Assembly (NCBI GenBank): GCA_030430075.1
Contig: JAUIGN010000036.1
Location: 20,280-84,279 of the forward strand
Direction of reading: 5' to 3'
DNA length: 64,000 nucleotides
Origin: a bacterium
GTDB lineage: Bacteria; Planctomycetota; Planctomycetia; Pirellulales; Pirellulaceae
The notes beneath the pieces were generated by a model. That model was not told the origin of the DNA. It did not search any database and saw only the letters and a program-made list of their open reading frames with translations. Below are positions 46,358-55,592 of the stretch, piece after piece. Both the position numbers and the translations under genes were made by a program. Position 1 is the stretch's first letter. Every line of letters starts with the position of its first letter.

Positions 46358-48834
46358 GCGAACAGCTTCGGGAACGGCTCTACGAATTGCTCCCCCAACT
46401 GTATCGCCAGCGGGATGCCCTGCAAGGCCAGCCGCTCCGCGCCTTGATGGCCGTCCTGGATGCCGAATTCGATACGCTCGAAGGCGACATCGTCGCGCTG
46501 TACGACAACTGGTTCGTCGAAACGGCCGACAACTGGGTCCTGCCCTACCTGGCCGACCTGGTCGCCGCCGGCCCGGTCGGCGATGGGCAGCGGTGGCACT
46601 ACACGGAACGCCGCAGGATCGCCAACACGATCGCCTACCGCCGCCGGCAAGGGACCGTCGCCACGCTCGAAAACGTGATCCGTGACACGACCGGCTGGGC
46701 GGTGAAAGTTGTCGAGGATGCACGGTATGTCTCCGCGACACAGCACGTGCGTCATCTTCGCCTGGAGCAGCAACGGTTAGCCGATGTCCGCGACGCCGTG
46801 GCGGTCCGCGGCGTCAAAGGTCCGTTCAACAGGGTTACGCACACGGCCGAGATTCCCTGCCGCAGGCAATCACCGGACGTGCATTGGCCGGCACCCGGTG
46901 CGCCCCCGCGGACCTATTTTCCCGGTGGGACGACGATCCACCTCTGGCGGTTGCGCCCGTTCCAGATGCAGCAGGTCACGCCCTGTCTAATGGAAACGAT
47001 CGCGCTGGCAGCCAACCTTCGAGCCAGATGTTTCACGTTCGATCCGCTGGGCTTCGATCGGCAATTGTTCGCCGTCCCGGAGAACCATGAATCGCTGGAT
47101 GAAGAGACATCGATCCGGCATTTGCCGGTGCCGATCGGCCGCACCATCCTGACACGCGACCTCCGCGGCGCTGCGTCCACCGGCCGCGAATCCGTGCCCC
47201 ACGCCACCGATGCGCCGCTCCTGCCCCAAACCTCATCGACCACGGGACGATCCATCCCGGCCCTGCCGCACGGCCGGCCGCAGCCGTCGGCGCCGCCGGG
47301 ACAGGCGGACCGCAGCTTCTATTACGGCCGTGGCCGCAGTCTCGATATCGCGTTCAAGCCGATCGGCCCGCCGCCCGGCGAGATCGAAGGAAGTTACCGT
47401 TCGCTTCCCCGGCAAGCGGTTCTCAGCGGTGACCTCAGCGTCTGGCCAGATGCCGGCGCGTTGCGCCGTGAATTCTCGCCAGGCGCCGAACCGCGAGCGG
47501 TGGTTGATGTGCGGACCGGCCGTTTCCTGGTCATCGACGACCCGACCGCCGCTTCCCAGGTCGGTGACGAGTTGCTGGTCGACTATGCCTACGGCTTCAG
47601 TTCCGACATGGGAGGCGGACCGTATGGACGCGGCTTCAAGTTTGCCCCCGGTGCGACGCACGTCTGGCGTGTTTCACGGCGGCTGGCCACCGCAGCTCCC
47701 GACGCGGCCGGCGGCGAGTCGCCCCTGTTCACCGACCTCGACGAGGCACTCCGCGCTTGGAACGCACAGGCGCGGCGCTTCGAGCAACGGGCCGCTGCCG
47801 CGACGGGTTCGCATGACCCTGACGTGTCGCAAAGGGAACTGCATGGCCAGGTTCAGATCCTGGACAATGCCACCTACGAGGTGCAGACCGGTTCGCTGGA
47901 GATGCCGCCCGGAGCCAACCTGGTGATCGCCGCGGCCGACGAGATGCGACCGGCGATACGCCTCCGACAACCGTTGCAGATCAACACCGCTTGCCACCTC
48001 GAGGACCACGTCGCGGCGGAGCCGAACTCGGACCTGGCGTCCGAGCGATCCGAACGGCTCCATCCGCCGACGCGGCTCGACCTCCATGGCTTGCTGATCG
48101 CTGGCGGCCTGCGGGTCACGTCCGAGGAGCACGCCCATGCCGGAGCGTTAGACCTTGGTTTGGCGCACAGCACCCTGGTGCCGTCACCCCAGGCACCCGC
48201 CCTGGCGGCCGACGCCGGAGTCGGCCGGTTGCGAATCACACATTCCATCGTCGGCCGGCTGGAGCTGCGTTGCCGAGTGCAGGCGGAGATTTCCGAAAGC
48301 TTGATCGACGCGGCCGGACAGGGAACTGCGATTGGCGGCGTCGCACTGCGGGGAGACGAAGCGCACGCCATGATTTCCGCCAAGGACCTCGTGAGTCGAC
48401 CGGCCGTGGCCATGTCGGCCGACCTCCCGGCGTTTCCCGTCGTTGAACTGAACTGCGTCACCGTCTTGGGGAAACTGCGCGATGTGGCCATTCCCGCCGC
48501 AACCAATGTCCTGTTTACGCATCCACTCGCCGAGTCCCAACGTGGCGGGCCGGATTCGGTCGACGACGGGACCTTCCGCTTCTGCCACCTCCCGGCGAGT
48601 GCAGCGCGTCGAGACGATTTGAACGGCGCGTTCACCTCGACCGCCTACGGCCACGCCGCTTACGGCCAACTCGGTCAGCACTGCCCCGTTGAGATTCTGC
48701 GTGCCGGCCAGGACGGCTCGCAGCCCGGCGCATTCCACCGCGCTTACCGGCCTCAACGGCTCAGCGGCCTGCAGCGGATGATTAACGAGTTTGCTCCGTT
48801 AGGCTTGGAATTGAAGATTGCGTACGTAACGTAA
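46354..48834 (+). CDS. Tail protein I-family baseplate protein (Pvc12-like)
   Basis: The protein has 826 residues from the ATG that overlaps the previous stop (ATGA), behind a GGGAGG. The N-terminal part (about 1-200) shows LRERLYELLPQLYRQRDALQG, AVLDAEFDTLEGDIVALYDNWFVETADNWVLPYLADLV, typical of phage tail protein I in eCIS. The rest is a variable Pro/Ala-rich region (about 270-330), then predicted beta-rich sequence that ends FHRAYRPQRLSGLQRMINEFAPLGLELKIAYV. It probably links wedge and any peripheral fibre. The size is close to other eCIS homologues rather than to the short phage version. Confidence 0.88.
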   Translation: MSEQLRERLYELLPQLYRQRDALQGQPLRALMAVLDAEFDTLEGDIVALYDNWFVETADNWVLPYLADLVAAGPVGDGQRWHYTERRRIANTIAYRRRQGTVATLENVIRDTTGWAVKVVEDARYVSATQHVRHLRLEQQRLADVRDAVAVRGVKGPFNRVTHTAEIPCRRQSPDVHWPAPGAPPRTYFPGGTTIHLWRLRPFQMQQVTPCLMETIALAANLRARCFTFDPLGFDRQLFAVPENHESLDEETSIRHLPVPIGRTILTRDLRGAASTGRESVPHATDAPLLPQTSSTTGRSIPALPHGRPQPSAPPGQADRSFYYGRGRSLDIAFKPIGPPPGEIEGSYRSLPRQAVLSGDLSVWPDAGALRREFSPGAEPRAVVDVRTGRFLVIDDPTAASQVGDELLVDYAYGFSSDMGGGPYGRGFKFAPGATHVWRVSRRLATAAPDAAGGESPLFTDLDEALRAWNAQARRFEQRAAAATGSHDPDVSQRELHGQVQILDNATYEVQTGSLEMPPGANLVIAAADEMRPAIRLRQPLQINTACHLEDHVAAEPNSDLASERSERLHPPTRLDLHGLLIAGGLRVTSEEHAHAGALDLGLAHSTLVPSPQAPALAADAGVGRLRITHSIVGRLELRCRVQAEISESLIDAAGQGTAIGGVALRGDEAHAMISAKDLVSRPAVAMSADLPAFPVVELNCVTVLGKLRDVAIPAATNVLFTHPLAESQRGGPDSVDDGTFRFCHLPASAARRDDLNGAFTSTAYGHAAYGQLGQHCPVEILRAGQDGSQPGAFHRAYRPQRLSGLQRMINEFAPLGLELKIAYVT

Positions 48835-48874
48835 TTGCTTGGAACCGCGATCTACTGAAAGATATCGAGACATC

Positions 48875-50875
48875 ATGAAGGGCGATTTCTCCCGCGATAC
48901 CTTTGCGCCGCACAACGACTACAGTCGAGTCATGCTGCAGCAGGGGCGGGTCCAGTTGGACGCGGACTTCAACGAACAGGCCGCGATCATCGAATACCTG
49001 ATGCGCACTCAACTGAGCGATCTGTTGGGGGCCAGCGGGACGATGCTTGACGAAGGTGGATTCGAAATTCACGCAGCAGCCGGGACCCGCGCGGCCGGAC
49101 GCGGGGAGACGACGGAGGAAGTGACGCCGCAGCAGCCGGCGGCGCAGCAACCGGTGACCCAGCAACCGGAAACTCAGCAACCGGAAACTCAGGATGGCAC
49201 CGCCGCTCCCACCGGCGCGGCGTCCCGGCGAGAGATGCCCCGCCTGGTCTTGCGGGCGGGCCGCTACTACGTGGACGGGATCCTCTGTCGCAATGGATTC
49301 GACCTCCAACTCGATGAGCACCCGCACCTGCTGAGCCGGCAACATCCGCTGGGGAATGCCTCGCGGGTGGTCGCCTTTCTGGATGTCTGGGAACGCCACC
49401 TGACTGCCTGCGAAGAACCGTCGATTCGCGATGTCGCCCTCTCCGGCGCCGACACGTCGACCCGCGTCCGAACGGAATGGCAGATCGGGTTTCTTCCGCT
49501 GACCTCAGCCCAACCGGCCGAGACGCCCTCGACGGTTCGGGGAACGGCGTCCACAGTGGCCCCGGACACCCCTCCCGAACCCGTCTCACCCGTGTCCCGG
49601 TCCGACGCCCGTGCCCGTGCCCTTCGCGAAGTCACTGCGGCTTGGGACGCCTGGCCAGCACGCCACCCGGAACGGGCGCGCCTGGAGGCCACGTGTGACG
49701 GCCTGGGGATGGTCTATGAAAACCGTTTATATCGAGTCGAGGTTCACGACCCGCAACGACCGTCCTTCAAGTGGTCGCGCGACAACGGCAGCGTCGCCTT
49801 TCGGATCGCGGTGGAGGACGGCGTACCGCAGATTCACGTCGGGCAGCCTGGCGAGCTGCATGTCGATGTCGAGTACCTGGCGCAACGTGGCGGCGAACTG
49901 AACGTTCGAGACCTGGTCGAAATTTCCGACGATGAATCGATCCGCACCGGGCGCCGCCGAGCGCTCTGCCAGATCGACGTGATCGATGTCGCCGCCAACA
50001 AGTTGATCCTGCTTGTCCTCAGCTCGGAAGAGGATCCTGCCCTGTTCACACAGCAGGCGTTGCAGGCCTTACAGAACCCGGTGTTGACCCGTTGGGATCA
50101 CGCCTGGCCGCCGGACAGTGAACATTACGACGGGGCGATCACGGTCGTGGACGGCGACTGGCTGCCGCTCGAAAACGGCATCAAAGTCCGCTTCACGAAC
50201 ACCGGGGCCTTGCGGGCCGGCGACTACTGGTCCATTCCCGCTCGGGCGGAACGCGACGGAATCGAATGGCCCGCCGGCGAACGACGCGAGCCCGAAGGGG
50301 TTCACCACCATTACAGCCCCCTGGCCATCCTCCGCTCGCACGACGGGACCTGGGAAGTCGAACAGGATGTTCGCCCCACCTTTTTTCGCCAGGTCGACCT
50401 GCCGGGCACGCTGGCTGAACTGGAGTCGCGGCTGCGTGACGAACAGGATACGACGCGAAAACAGCTCGAGAAACGCATCGATGCGTTGGAAGAAACGTTG
50501 CGCCTGAAGCGATTCCACAGCCGCCTGCCGATGGTGAACGGCCAGTTCGTCGCCCGGGTGGCCGGAACAAACGATCAAGTCGAACTGGTCGACGCAGCCA
50601 ATGCCAGGCTGGTGGCGGGCGTGGTCGCCGCCGTGGACAAGCAAAGTGACACGAGTTACCGCGTCCAAGTTCAAACGCACGGCGAGCAAGACATTCGCGT
50701 CGTCGGCCTCGTGTCCCCCGGCGACTTGCTCGTACCCAGCGATTGTCCCGGCCACGTCTGCCGAGCTGGGCTGTTCATTCGGCCGGGAACCTTGATTGCC
50801 AAAGCGATCACGCCGCACCAGCCGGAAGACGACGAAACGCAAGGGACGATCCGCGGCGTCATCATCTTCGGTTGA
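48875..50875 (+). CDS. DUF6519 eCIS-associated protein
   Basis: The protein has 666 residues. The ATG at 48875 is used because the conserved opening MKGDFSRDTFAPHNDYSRVMLQQGRVQLDADFNEQ starts there; the longer frame from 48839 gives an Arg-rich non-homologous tail. It has a Gln/Pro/Thr repeat (TQQPE units, about residues 88-112), then RAGRYYVDGILCRNG, a WERHLTACEEPSIRDVAL segment and FKWSRDNGSVAFRI. A coiled coil lies at about 510-545 (LAELESRLRDEQDTTRKQL). Genes of this family often end eCIS operons; the function is not known, though a baseplate-peripheral role has been assumed. Confidence 0.85.
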   Translation: MKGDFSRDTFAPHNDYSRVMLQQGRVQLDADFNEQAAIIEYLMRTQLSDLLGASGTMLDEGGFEIHAAAGTRAAGRGETTEEVTPQQPAAQQPVTQQPETQQPETQDGTAAPTGAASRREMPRLVLRAGRYYVDGILCRNGFDLQLDEHPHLLSRQHPLGNASRVVAFLDVWERHLTACEEPSIRDVALSGADTSTRVRTEWQIGFLPLTSAQPAETPSTVRGTASTVAPDTPPEPVSPVSRSDARARALREVTAAWDAWPARHPERARLEATCDGLGMVYENRLYRVEVHDPQRPSFKWSRDNGSVAFRIAVEDGVPQIHVGQPGELHVDVEYLAQRGGELNVRDLVEISDDESIRTGRRRALCQIDVIDVAANKLILLVLSSEEDPALFTQQALQALQNPVLTRWDHAWPPDSEHYDGAITVVDGDWLPLENGIKVRFTNTGALRAGDYWSIPARAERDGIEWPAGERREPEGVHHHYSPLAILRSHDGTWEVEQDVRPTFFRQVDLPGTLAELESRLRDEQDTTRKQLEKRIDALEETLRLKRFHSRLPMVNGQFVARVAGTNDQVELVDAANARLVAGVVAAVDKQSDTSYRVQVQTHGEQDIRVVGLVSPGDLLVPSDCPGHVCRAGLFIRPGTLIAKAITPHQPEDDETQGTIRGVIIFG

Positions 50876-50917
50876 TACCGTTCGCGCACGTCCCGGTTGC
50901 GTGGTGGCGACCAACAA

Positions 50918-51907
50918 CTACGCCTCGGCGTCGGGCGACAACGGAGGCTGCTGGCGGGCCACGGAATAGTCGCGTTCGGCGACCGGCGGATGACCCATCG
51001 GCCCAAACGAATCAAACTCGTCACACTGGTCGGCACCGGGGACAAAGGTGACCGCAATCCCGTCATCGGTAACGTCGCAGCGCTGAAATCCGAATCGCGT
51101 ATCCACCTCGGGCCAGCGATCGACCATCTGGGCCGTGTTGCCGGCGGCGCAGGTTCGCAGGACACGGATCCCGTCGACGACTTGCTCCGGTCGGCCGGTG
51201 TGGACATGCCCGCAAAACAGGAGGTCCACCTTGGCTGCCTGCAGCAGCTTCCACATGCGTTGCCGGTGCGGCGCGTCGATGGAGAAGTACCAGTTGTCGT
51301 ACTGGTCGGCGACCCGGTTGTCCCAGGCCGGCTCGTGGGGATCTTCGATAAACGGCCAGTAGTGCATCATCGCCACGTGGTGATCGGGCCGGGGCAGTTC
51401 GGCGAGCCGCTCGAGGAACCGCCAGAATCGTGTCTCGTGCGGCAAGCCGGTCCCCGCCACGGCCGCATAGAATCCGCTGAACCGGACGTTGCGGTGCATG
51501 AACGTCCACTGAATGGGACCAAAATAGGAGGCGAACAGATCAAGACGCCGCCCCGTCATGTTCAAGTCCGGGTCGTTCCAGTCCCAGTTGTTCTTGTTCA
51601 GGCTCTTGTCGCCGTTGGTCCGCGCATGCTTGTTGCCGACATCCATGTTGCCCGGAATGCAGAACACGGGAAACGGCAACGTCTCCAGGTCCTCCCGCGC
51701 CAGTTGGTACTCAAACTCGTGCGTCTGCCCATCCCGCGTGAAGTCGCCCCCATGCAGCAAGAGATCGGCATCCGCAGCGGCCATCTGGGCCTTGATGGCT
51801 GCCCAGCGCCGGTTGATCGCCGGCCGAAAACGGTACGAACGGGGCGTCCCCAGATGGCTGTCATTGACGTGCAGAAAGGTCCACGACGGACCGGACGGCG
51901 TGTTCAT
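50918..51907 (-). CDS. Calcineurin-like metallophosphoesterase
   Basis: The protein has 329 residues. It has the metallophosphoesterase motif series: LHVNDSHLG (Asp, His), LLLHGGDFT (Asp), IPGNMDVGN (Asn), MMHYWPF (His) and FCGHVHTG (His, His). The usual GNH is GNM here, so the catalytic His is replaced; a GNxD form is also known in YfcE-like enzymes. No signal peptide is seen. It converges on the eCIS operon and is separated from DUF6519 by 42 bp, so a shared terminator region is expected. It is probably not part of the injection system. Confidence 0.88.
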   Translation of the reverse strand: MNTPSGPSWTFLHVNDSHLGTPRSYRFRPAINRRWAAIKAQMAAADADLLLHGGDFTRDGQTHEFEYQLAREDLETLPFPVFCIPGNMDVGNKHARTNGDKSLNKNNWDWNDPDLNMTGRRLDLFASYFGPIQWTFMHRNVRFSGFYAAVAGTGLPHETRFWRFLERLAELPRPDHHVAMMHYWPFIEDPHEPAWDNRVADQYDNWYFSIDAPHRQRMWKLLQAAKVDLLFCGHVHTGRPEQVVDGIRVLRTCAAGNTAQMVDRWPEVDTRFGFQRCDVTDDGIAVTFVPGADQCDEFDSFGPMGHPPVAERDYSVARQQPPLSPDAEA

Positions 51908-52406
51908 GGGACGTCCCCTTTCCGAAGAACAAGTCGATTCAGGTTGTGGCTGTGATACGCTTCAGCCAGCCCCGAGTCACGTGGGAACCGGAGCCACCAC
52001 GATTCGCGCCGGCCTTCTCATTTCCGTAGGTCATGCTGTGCATGACATCTCCGTCCTTCATGCGATACAGGACGACATGTGCTTCGGCAACCTACGTAAA
52101 CGAGTCATTATTGACGGCTGCGCGGCAAATGAGCCTTCGGCAAGCAACGCGCGGCCGTATCTGTGCGGACTCCCGTTGGTCGTCCTGGTCCATTCGCTGC
52201 GCAAGTATCATGAATTCCTTCTCACACCTGCGTAGCGGCGAATCTGCGGAAGCCAACCTTGGATCGTACCGAAGGCGGGTTCTTACCGTCCGGCCACGTA
52301 AGCGCCGACCGCTTGGACTACATTAACGGAATACGATCCGGATTGACACGCGGCAGACGCGGTGTCGGCCGTTTCCTCCCTTACCCATCGCCACTCAGGT
52401 CATTCC
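51908..52406. other. 499-bp non-coding stretch between divergent genes
   Basis: It contains palindromic repeat copy 2 (52023-52046) and an imperfect inverted repeat GACACGCG/CGCGGTGTC near 52345. No coding frame there looks real. Promoters for the phosphoesterase and the oxidoreductase are expected here, but none was recognised. Confidence 0.55.
52023..52046 (+). repeat. Dispersed palindromic repeat, copy 2
   Basis: This 24-bp stretch is identical to copy 1 at 15710 over its full length (core GGTCATGCTGTGCATGAC preceded by TCCGTA). Flanks differ, apart from a CCTTCAT a few bases downstream of each. It is intergenic. Confidence 0.85.
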
Positions 52407-54539
52407 ATGCGTTTTCTTTTCTCACTGTTGATTGCGGCCGGCGTCGCGACGTGCCCATCGGGCCTCCCTGGCAGCGGTTGCCGGGCCGCCGAGGCAGCAG
52501 ACGTCGAGTCCTATGACGTGGTCGTTTATGGCGGGACATCCGCCGGGATCGCGGCCGCCGTGGCGGTCAAACGATTGGGCGGGACCGTCCTGGTGCTCGA
52601 ACCGGGCGAGAGGATCGGCGGTCTCACCACCGGCGGGCTGGGCCAGACCGACATCGGTAACAAGCAGGCGATTGGCGGCATTGCCAGGGAATTCTATCAG
52701 CGGATTCGCGCCTACTACGACGAACCGGCGCATTGGAAATGGCAACGCCGCGAAGACTATCGGGACGGCGGGCAAACCCGGACCTCGGATGAAGAGCGGG
52801 CGATGTGGACCTTCGAACCGTCTGCCGCGTTGGCCGTCATGCAGGAATTGGTGCGCGACCACCAGATCCCGGTCAAGTACCAGCAGCGGCTCGAGCGGAC
52901 CGGCAATTCCGGCTCGGGCAAACTTGCCCGGGGAGTGACCCGGCGAGGAAACCGCATGGTGGCAATCACCTTGGAAAGCGGGGTGAGCGTGCACGGTCGC
53001 GTGTTTCTCGATGCGACCTACGAAGGCGATCTGCTGGCCGCGGCCGGCGTCTCCTACACGGTCGGCCGGGAAAGTAACGCCACTTACAAAGAGACGCTCA
53101 ACGGCGTGCAGACACGTCATGCCAGGTACCATCAGTTCCAACCGGGGGTCGATCCATATGTGGAAGCCGGCAATCCTCGGAGCGGGCTCCTGCCCGGGAT
53201 CGACCCGACCGGTCCGGGTGAAGAGGGGAAGGGAGACCGGCGAGCCCAGGCGTTTTGTTATCGCATGTGCCTGACGGACCATCCGGAGAACCGGATCCCG
53301 TTCGCCAGGCCGCCCGGCTACGACCCGCTCGACTTTGAATTGCTGCTGCGAAACTTCGAGGCGGGTGAACGGGGCATGCCCTGGATCAATTCGGCGATGC
53401 CCAACCGGAAGACCGATACCAACAATCGAACCGGATTCTCGACCGACTTTATTGGCCAGAACTACACTTATGCCGAGGCCAATTATGAGGAACGCCAACG
53501 GATCCGCGACGCACATCGGATCTACCAGCAAGGCTTGATGTGGACGCTGGCGAACCATCCGCGGGTCCCCGAGCCGATTCGCCGCGAAGTTGCCCGCTGG
53601 GGAACGTGCCGTGACGAGTTCGCTCGAGACGACGGCTGGCAGCAACAGCTTTACGTGCGCGAGGGCCGGCGGATGGTCGGGCCGTACGTGATGACCCAGC
53701 ATCATTGCCAGGGCCGAACGGTGGCCCCGCAACCGATCGGTCTGGCCGCCTACACCATGGACTCGCACAACGTGCAGCGGTACGTCGATCCGCAGGGGCA
53801 TGTCAAGAACGAGGGAGACGTGGAGGTGGGCGGATTCCCTCCGTATCCGATCGACTACCGCTCGATGACGCCGCATGCTACCGAGTGCGACAACCTGCTG
53901 GTCCCGGTTTGCTTAAGCGCTTCCCACATTGCGTTCGGGTCGATTCGAATGGAACCGGTCTTCATGGTCCTGGGGCAGTCGGCAGCGACCGCTGCCATGC
54001 AAGCCGCGAAGTCCGACGTGCCTGTCCAGGAGATTGACTACGGTGCGCTTCGGTTACAACTCGAACAGGATCGGCAGGTCTTGAAATGGACCGGTCCCGC
54101 AAGGAAGCCGGCGCAAGCCATTGGCGTCGATACATTGGAAGGAATTGTCGTCGACGATGAAGGGGGCGCTCGCACCGGTTTTTCGGCGACGAGCCAGGTC
54201 GTGGGTCCGTTTGTCGGTGTCGGCTATCGCCACGACGGTGATACGGATAAGGGAAACCAGTCAATCCGGTTTACGGCCAACCTGCCGCAGGCCGGTCGGT
54301 ACGAAGTGCGTATCGCCTGGACGGCCAACGCGAATCGGGCAACCAACGTTCCTGTGACAATCCAACATGCCGCAGGCGAGTCGCTGACGCGCGTCAACCA
54401 ACGCCGCCGTCCCAACCACGGCGCCTTTGGAACCGTCGGCAGCTTCGAGTTCAACTCGGGGACCGCGACGGTCACGGTCGGCAACCAAGCGACGGACGGA
54501 CACGTGATCGTCGACGCCGTGCAGTTCATCCGCGAATAA
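52407..54539 (+). CDS. Secreted FAD-dependent oxidoreductase with golvesin-like C-terminal domain
   Basis: The protein has 710 residues from the ATG at 52407, where a signal peptide (FLFSLLIAAGVATCP) begins. The FAD motif is DVVVYGGTSAGIAAAVAVKRLG (near residue 35), continuing VLVLEPGERIGGLTTGG, typical of FAD_oxidored family proteins. Conserved later parts include QAFCYRMCLT, ERGMPWINSAMPNRKTD, and VPVCLSASHIAFGSIRMEPVFMVLGQSAATAA. The last 120 residues (SIRFTANLPQAGRYEVRIAWTAN, HVIVDAVQFI) are a golvesin/xanthan-lyase-like CBM domain. The substrate is unknown; polysaccharide binding is inferred from the C-terminus. Confidence 0.9.
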   Translation: MRFLFSLLIAAGVATCPSGLPGSGCRAAEAADVESYDVVVYGGTSAGIAAAVAVKRLGGTVLVLEPGERIGGLTTGGLGQTDIGNKQAIGGIAREFYQRIRAYYDEPAHWKWQRREDYRDGGQTRTSDEERAMWTFEPSAALAVMQELVRDHQIPVKYQQRLERTGNSGSGKLARGVTRRGNRMVAITLESGVSVHGRVFLDATYEGDLLAAAGVSYTVGRESNATYKETLNGVQTRHARYHQFQPGVDPYVEAGNPRSGLLPGIDPTGPGEEGKGDRRAQAFCYRMCLTDHPENRIPFARPPGYDPLDFELLLRNFEAGERGMPWINSAMPNRKTDTNNRTGFSTDFIGQNYTYAEANYEERQRIRDAHRIYQQGLMWTLANHPRVPEPIRREVARWGTCRDEFARDDGWQQQLYVREGRRMVGPYVMTQHHCQGRTVAPQPIGLAAYTMDSHNVQRYVDPQGHVKNEGDVEVGGFPPYPIDYRSMTPHATECDNLLVPVCLSASHIAFGSIRMEPVFMVLGQSAATAAMQAAKSDVPVQEIDYGALRLQLEQDRQVLKWTGPARKPAQAIGVDTLEGIVVDDEGGARTGFSATSQVVGPFVGVGYRHDGDTDKGNQSIRFTANLPQAGRYEVRIAWTANANRATNVPVTIQHAAGESLTRVNQRRRPNHGAFGTVGSFEFNSGTATVTVGNQATDGHVIVDAVQFIRE

Positions 54540-54651
54540 CCGAGGCGCCATTGTTCCCTGATTCGCCCCGAGTTTCCCGGCTGAACACGCTTCGCCCTTG
54601 TCCGCCGGCTTCCCGCCCACAGGTTGCCCCCGCGCCCCCAACCCAAGCGCC

Positions 54652-54767
54652 CGGCACCGGTCTCTGACCCGTACGCTCGGCGCGGGTCTCTGACTCGCCC
54701 ACGCGCGCCCGGCGCGGGTCTCTAATCCGTACGCTCGGCGCGGGTCTCTGACCCCGCCGAAACCGCC
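54652..54767 (+). repeat. GC-rich tandem repeat, four units with CGGCGCGGGTCTCTGAC core
   Basis: Cores start at 54652, 54678, 54710 and 54736, with 26, 32 and 26 bp between starts, so the structure is a 58-bp double unit present twice. The first copy reads CGGCACCGG and the third ends CTCTAAT, showing small divergence. Its minus-strand translation gives ETRAER-type peptide repeats. Confidence 0.8.
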
Positions 54768-54875
54768 GACCGAAGGTCTCCCAACAAAACTCCCCAAACA
54801 AAGCTCTCCCCCGGCCCACCCCGCCCAAACGTCAACGAAAACTCCCCAACGTCCACGGCGATGACTTGCGGCAAG

Positions 54876-54920
54876 TTGTTGATCGAATTGTTGATCGAAT
54901 TGTTGAGCAAGTTGATCGAC
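54876..54920 (+). repeat. Short tandem repeat of TTGTTGATCGAA
   Basis: The 12-base unit occurs twice in a row and is followed by two degenerate versions (TTGTTGAGCAAG, TTGATCGACG). It lies just before palindromic repeat copy 4. Confidence 0.6.
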
Positions 54921-54950
54921 GCGTACCGGCATGATGGCAGACCGGATTAC

Positions 54951-54974
54951 GTCATGTACAGCATGACCTGCGAA
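54951..54974 (-). repeat. Dispersed palindromic repeat, copy 4 (reverse orientation)
   Basis: Read on the minus strand the core is GGTCATGCTGTACATGAC preceded by TTCGCA. Six stem pairs are intact, and the innermost C-G pair becomes C-A. The copy lies in the repeat-rich stretch after the oxidoreductase gene. Confidence 0.8.
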
Positions 54975-55592
54975 GTGGCGGACGATCGCTCCAGGACGTA
55001 AATGATGATACGACCCCCTTCTTGAGCGACCGTTTCATTCTTGTCTCTCCCCGCCCATTCACCGCCCAACGCCTCAATTTCCTCTTCCTCCACCACGCCT
55101 CCGGCGCACACTCCGCAACAACGGACCCATGCATCCCCTCGGAACGGTGTCATAGGATTCCCTCCCCAAAAAAAGGAAAAAGATATTGGGCCGCAAAAAT
55201 TGACGACTGCCTTCCTATCTTATACAACCGGCCTTTGTTCACATGCCGCCAAATCTTCTCTACGGATGTCCGCACATTATCGACGGTTCGAACTTCGATC
55301 ACCTCTCGATGCGTGATGCGTTGGTCGACGGGCATGCGATGGGTGCTGCGACAGGTGGGGCTAGGGCGATGCCACATCGGCAACACGTTTGGCGTGTGCA
55401 ACATTCGGTTGCATTTGGGAATCAGGACAAGGTCACACCTTCGGCGTCACTCAACGGGACCATGCGGGCCGGCGGGGTAGCTTGGCGACCCGGCGGCTTC
55501 CGCCACCGGGTCGAGCAACTCTTCCGACTGGCAACAGCTCAGCAGACACTCGAATCATCACCACGATTACCGATATCTCAAGAGGCAAAACC

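Larger units (their letters stand above)
54540..55592. other. 1053-bp repeat-rich non-coding stretch
   Basis: It holds the GC-rich tandem repeat at 54652, a TTGTTGATCGAA repeat run near 54876-54920, and palindromic repeat copy 4. Open frames on the minus strand here encode only Arg/Gly-rich repeat peptides (RVRDPRRA type) and are not accepted as genes. The 55000-55590 part shows nothing recognisable; it should contain the promoter of the giant gene. Confidence 0.6.

Noticed and set aside
20382..50875. A prophage or R-type tailocin, or a type VI secretion system.
   Set aside because: There are no capsid, terminase, integrase, lysis, TssJ, TssL or TssM genes, while the AAA+ ATPase, Pvc16 cap and DUF4157 cargo genes are the eCIS combination.
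54261..54932. A 223-residue minus-strand frame over the GC-rich repeats.
   Set aside because: Its sequence is mostly the translated tandem repeat (DPRRAYG/ETRAER type) and it overlaps the oxidoreductase 3' end.
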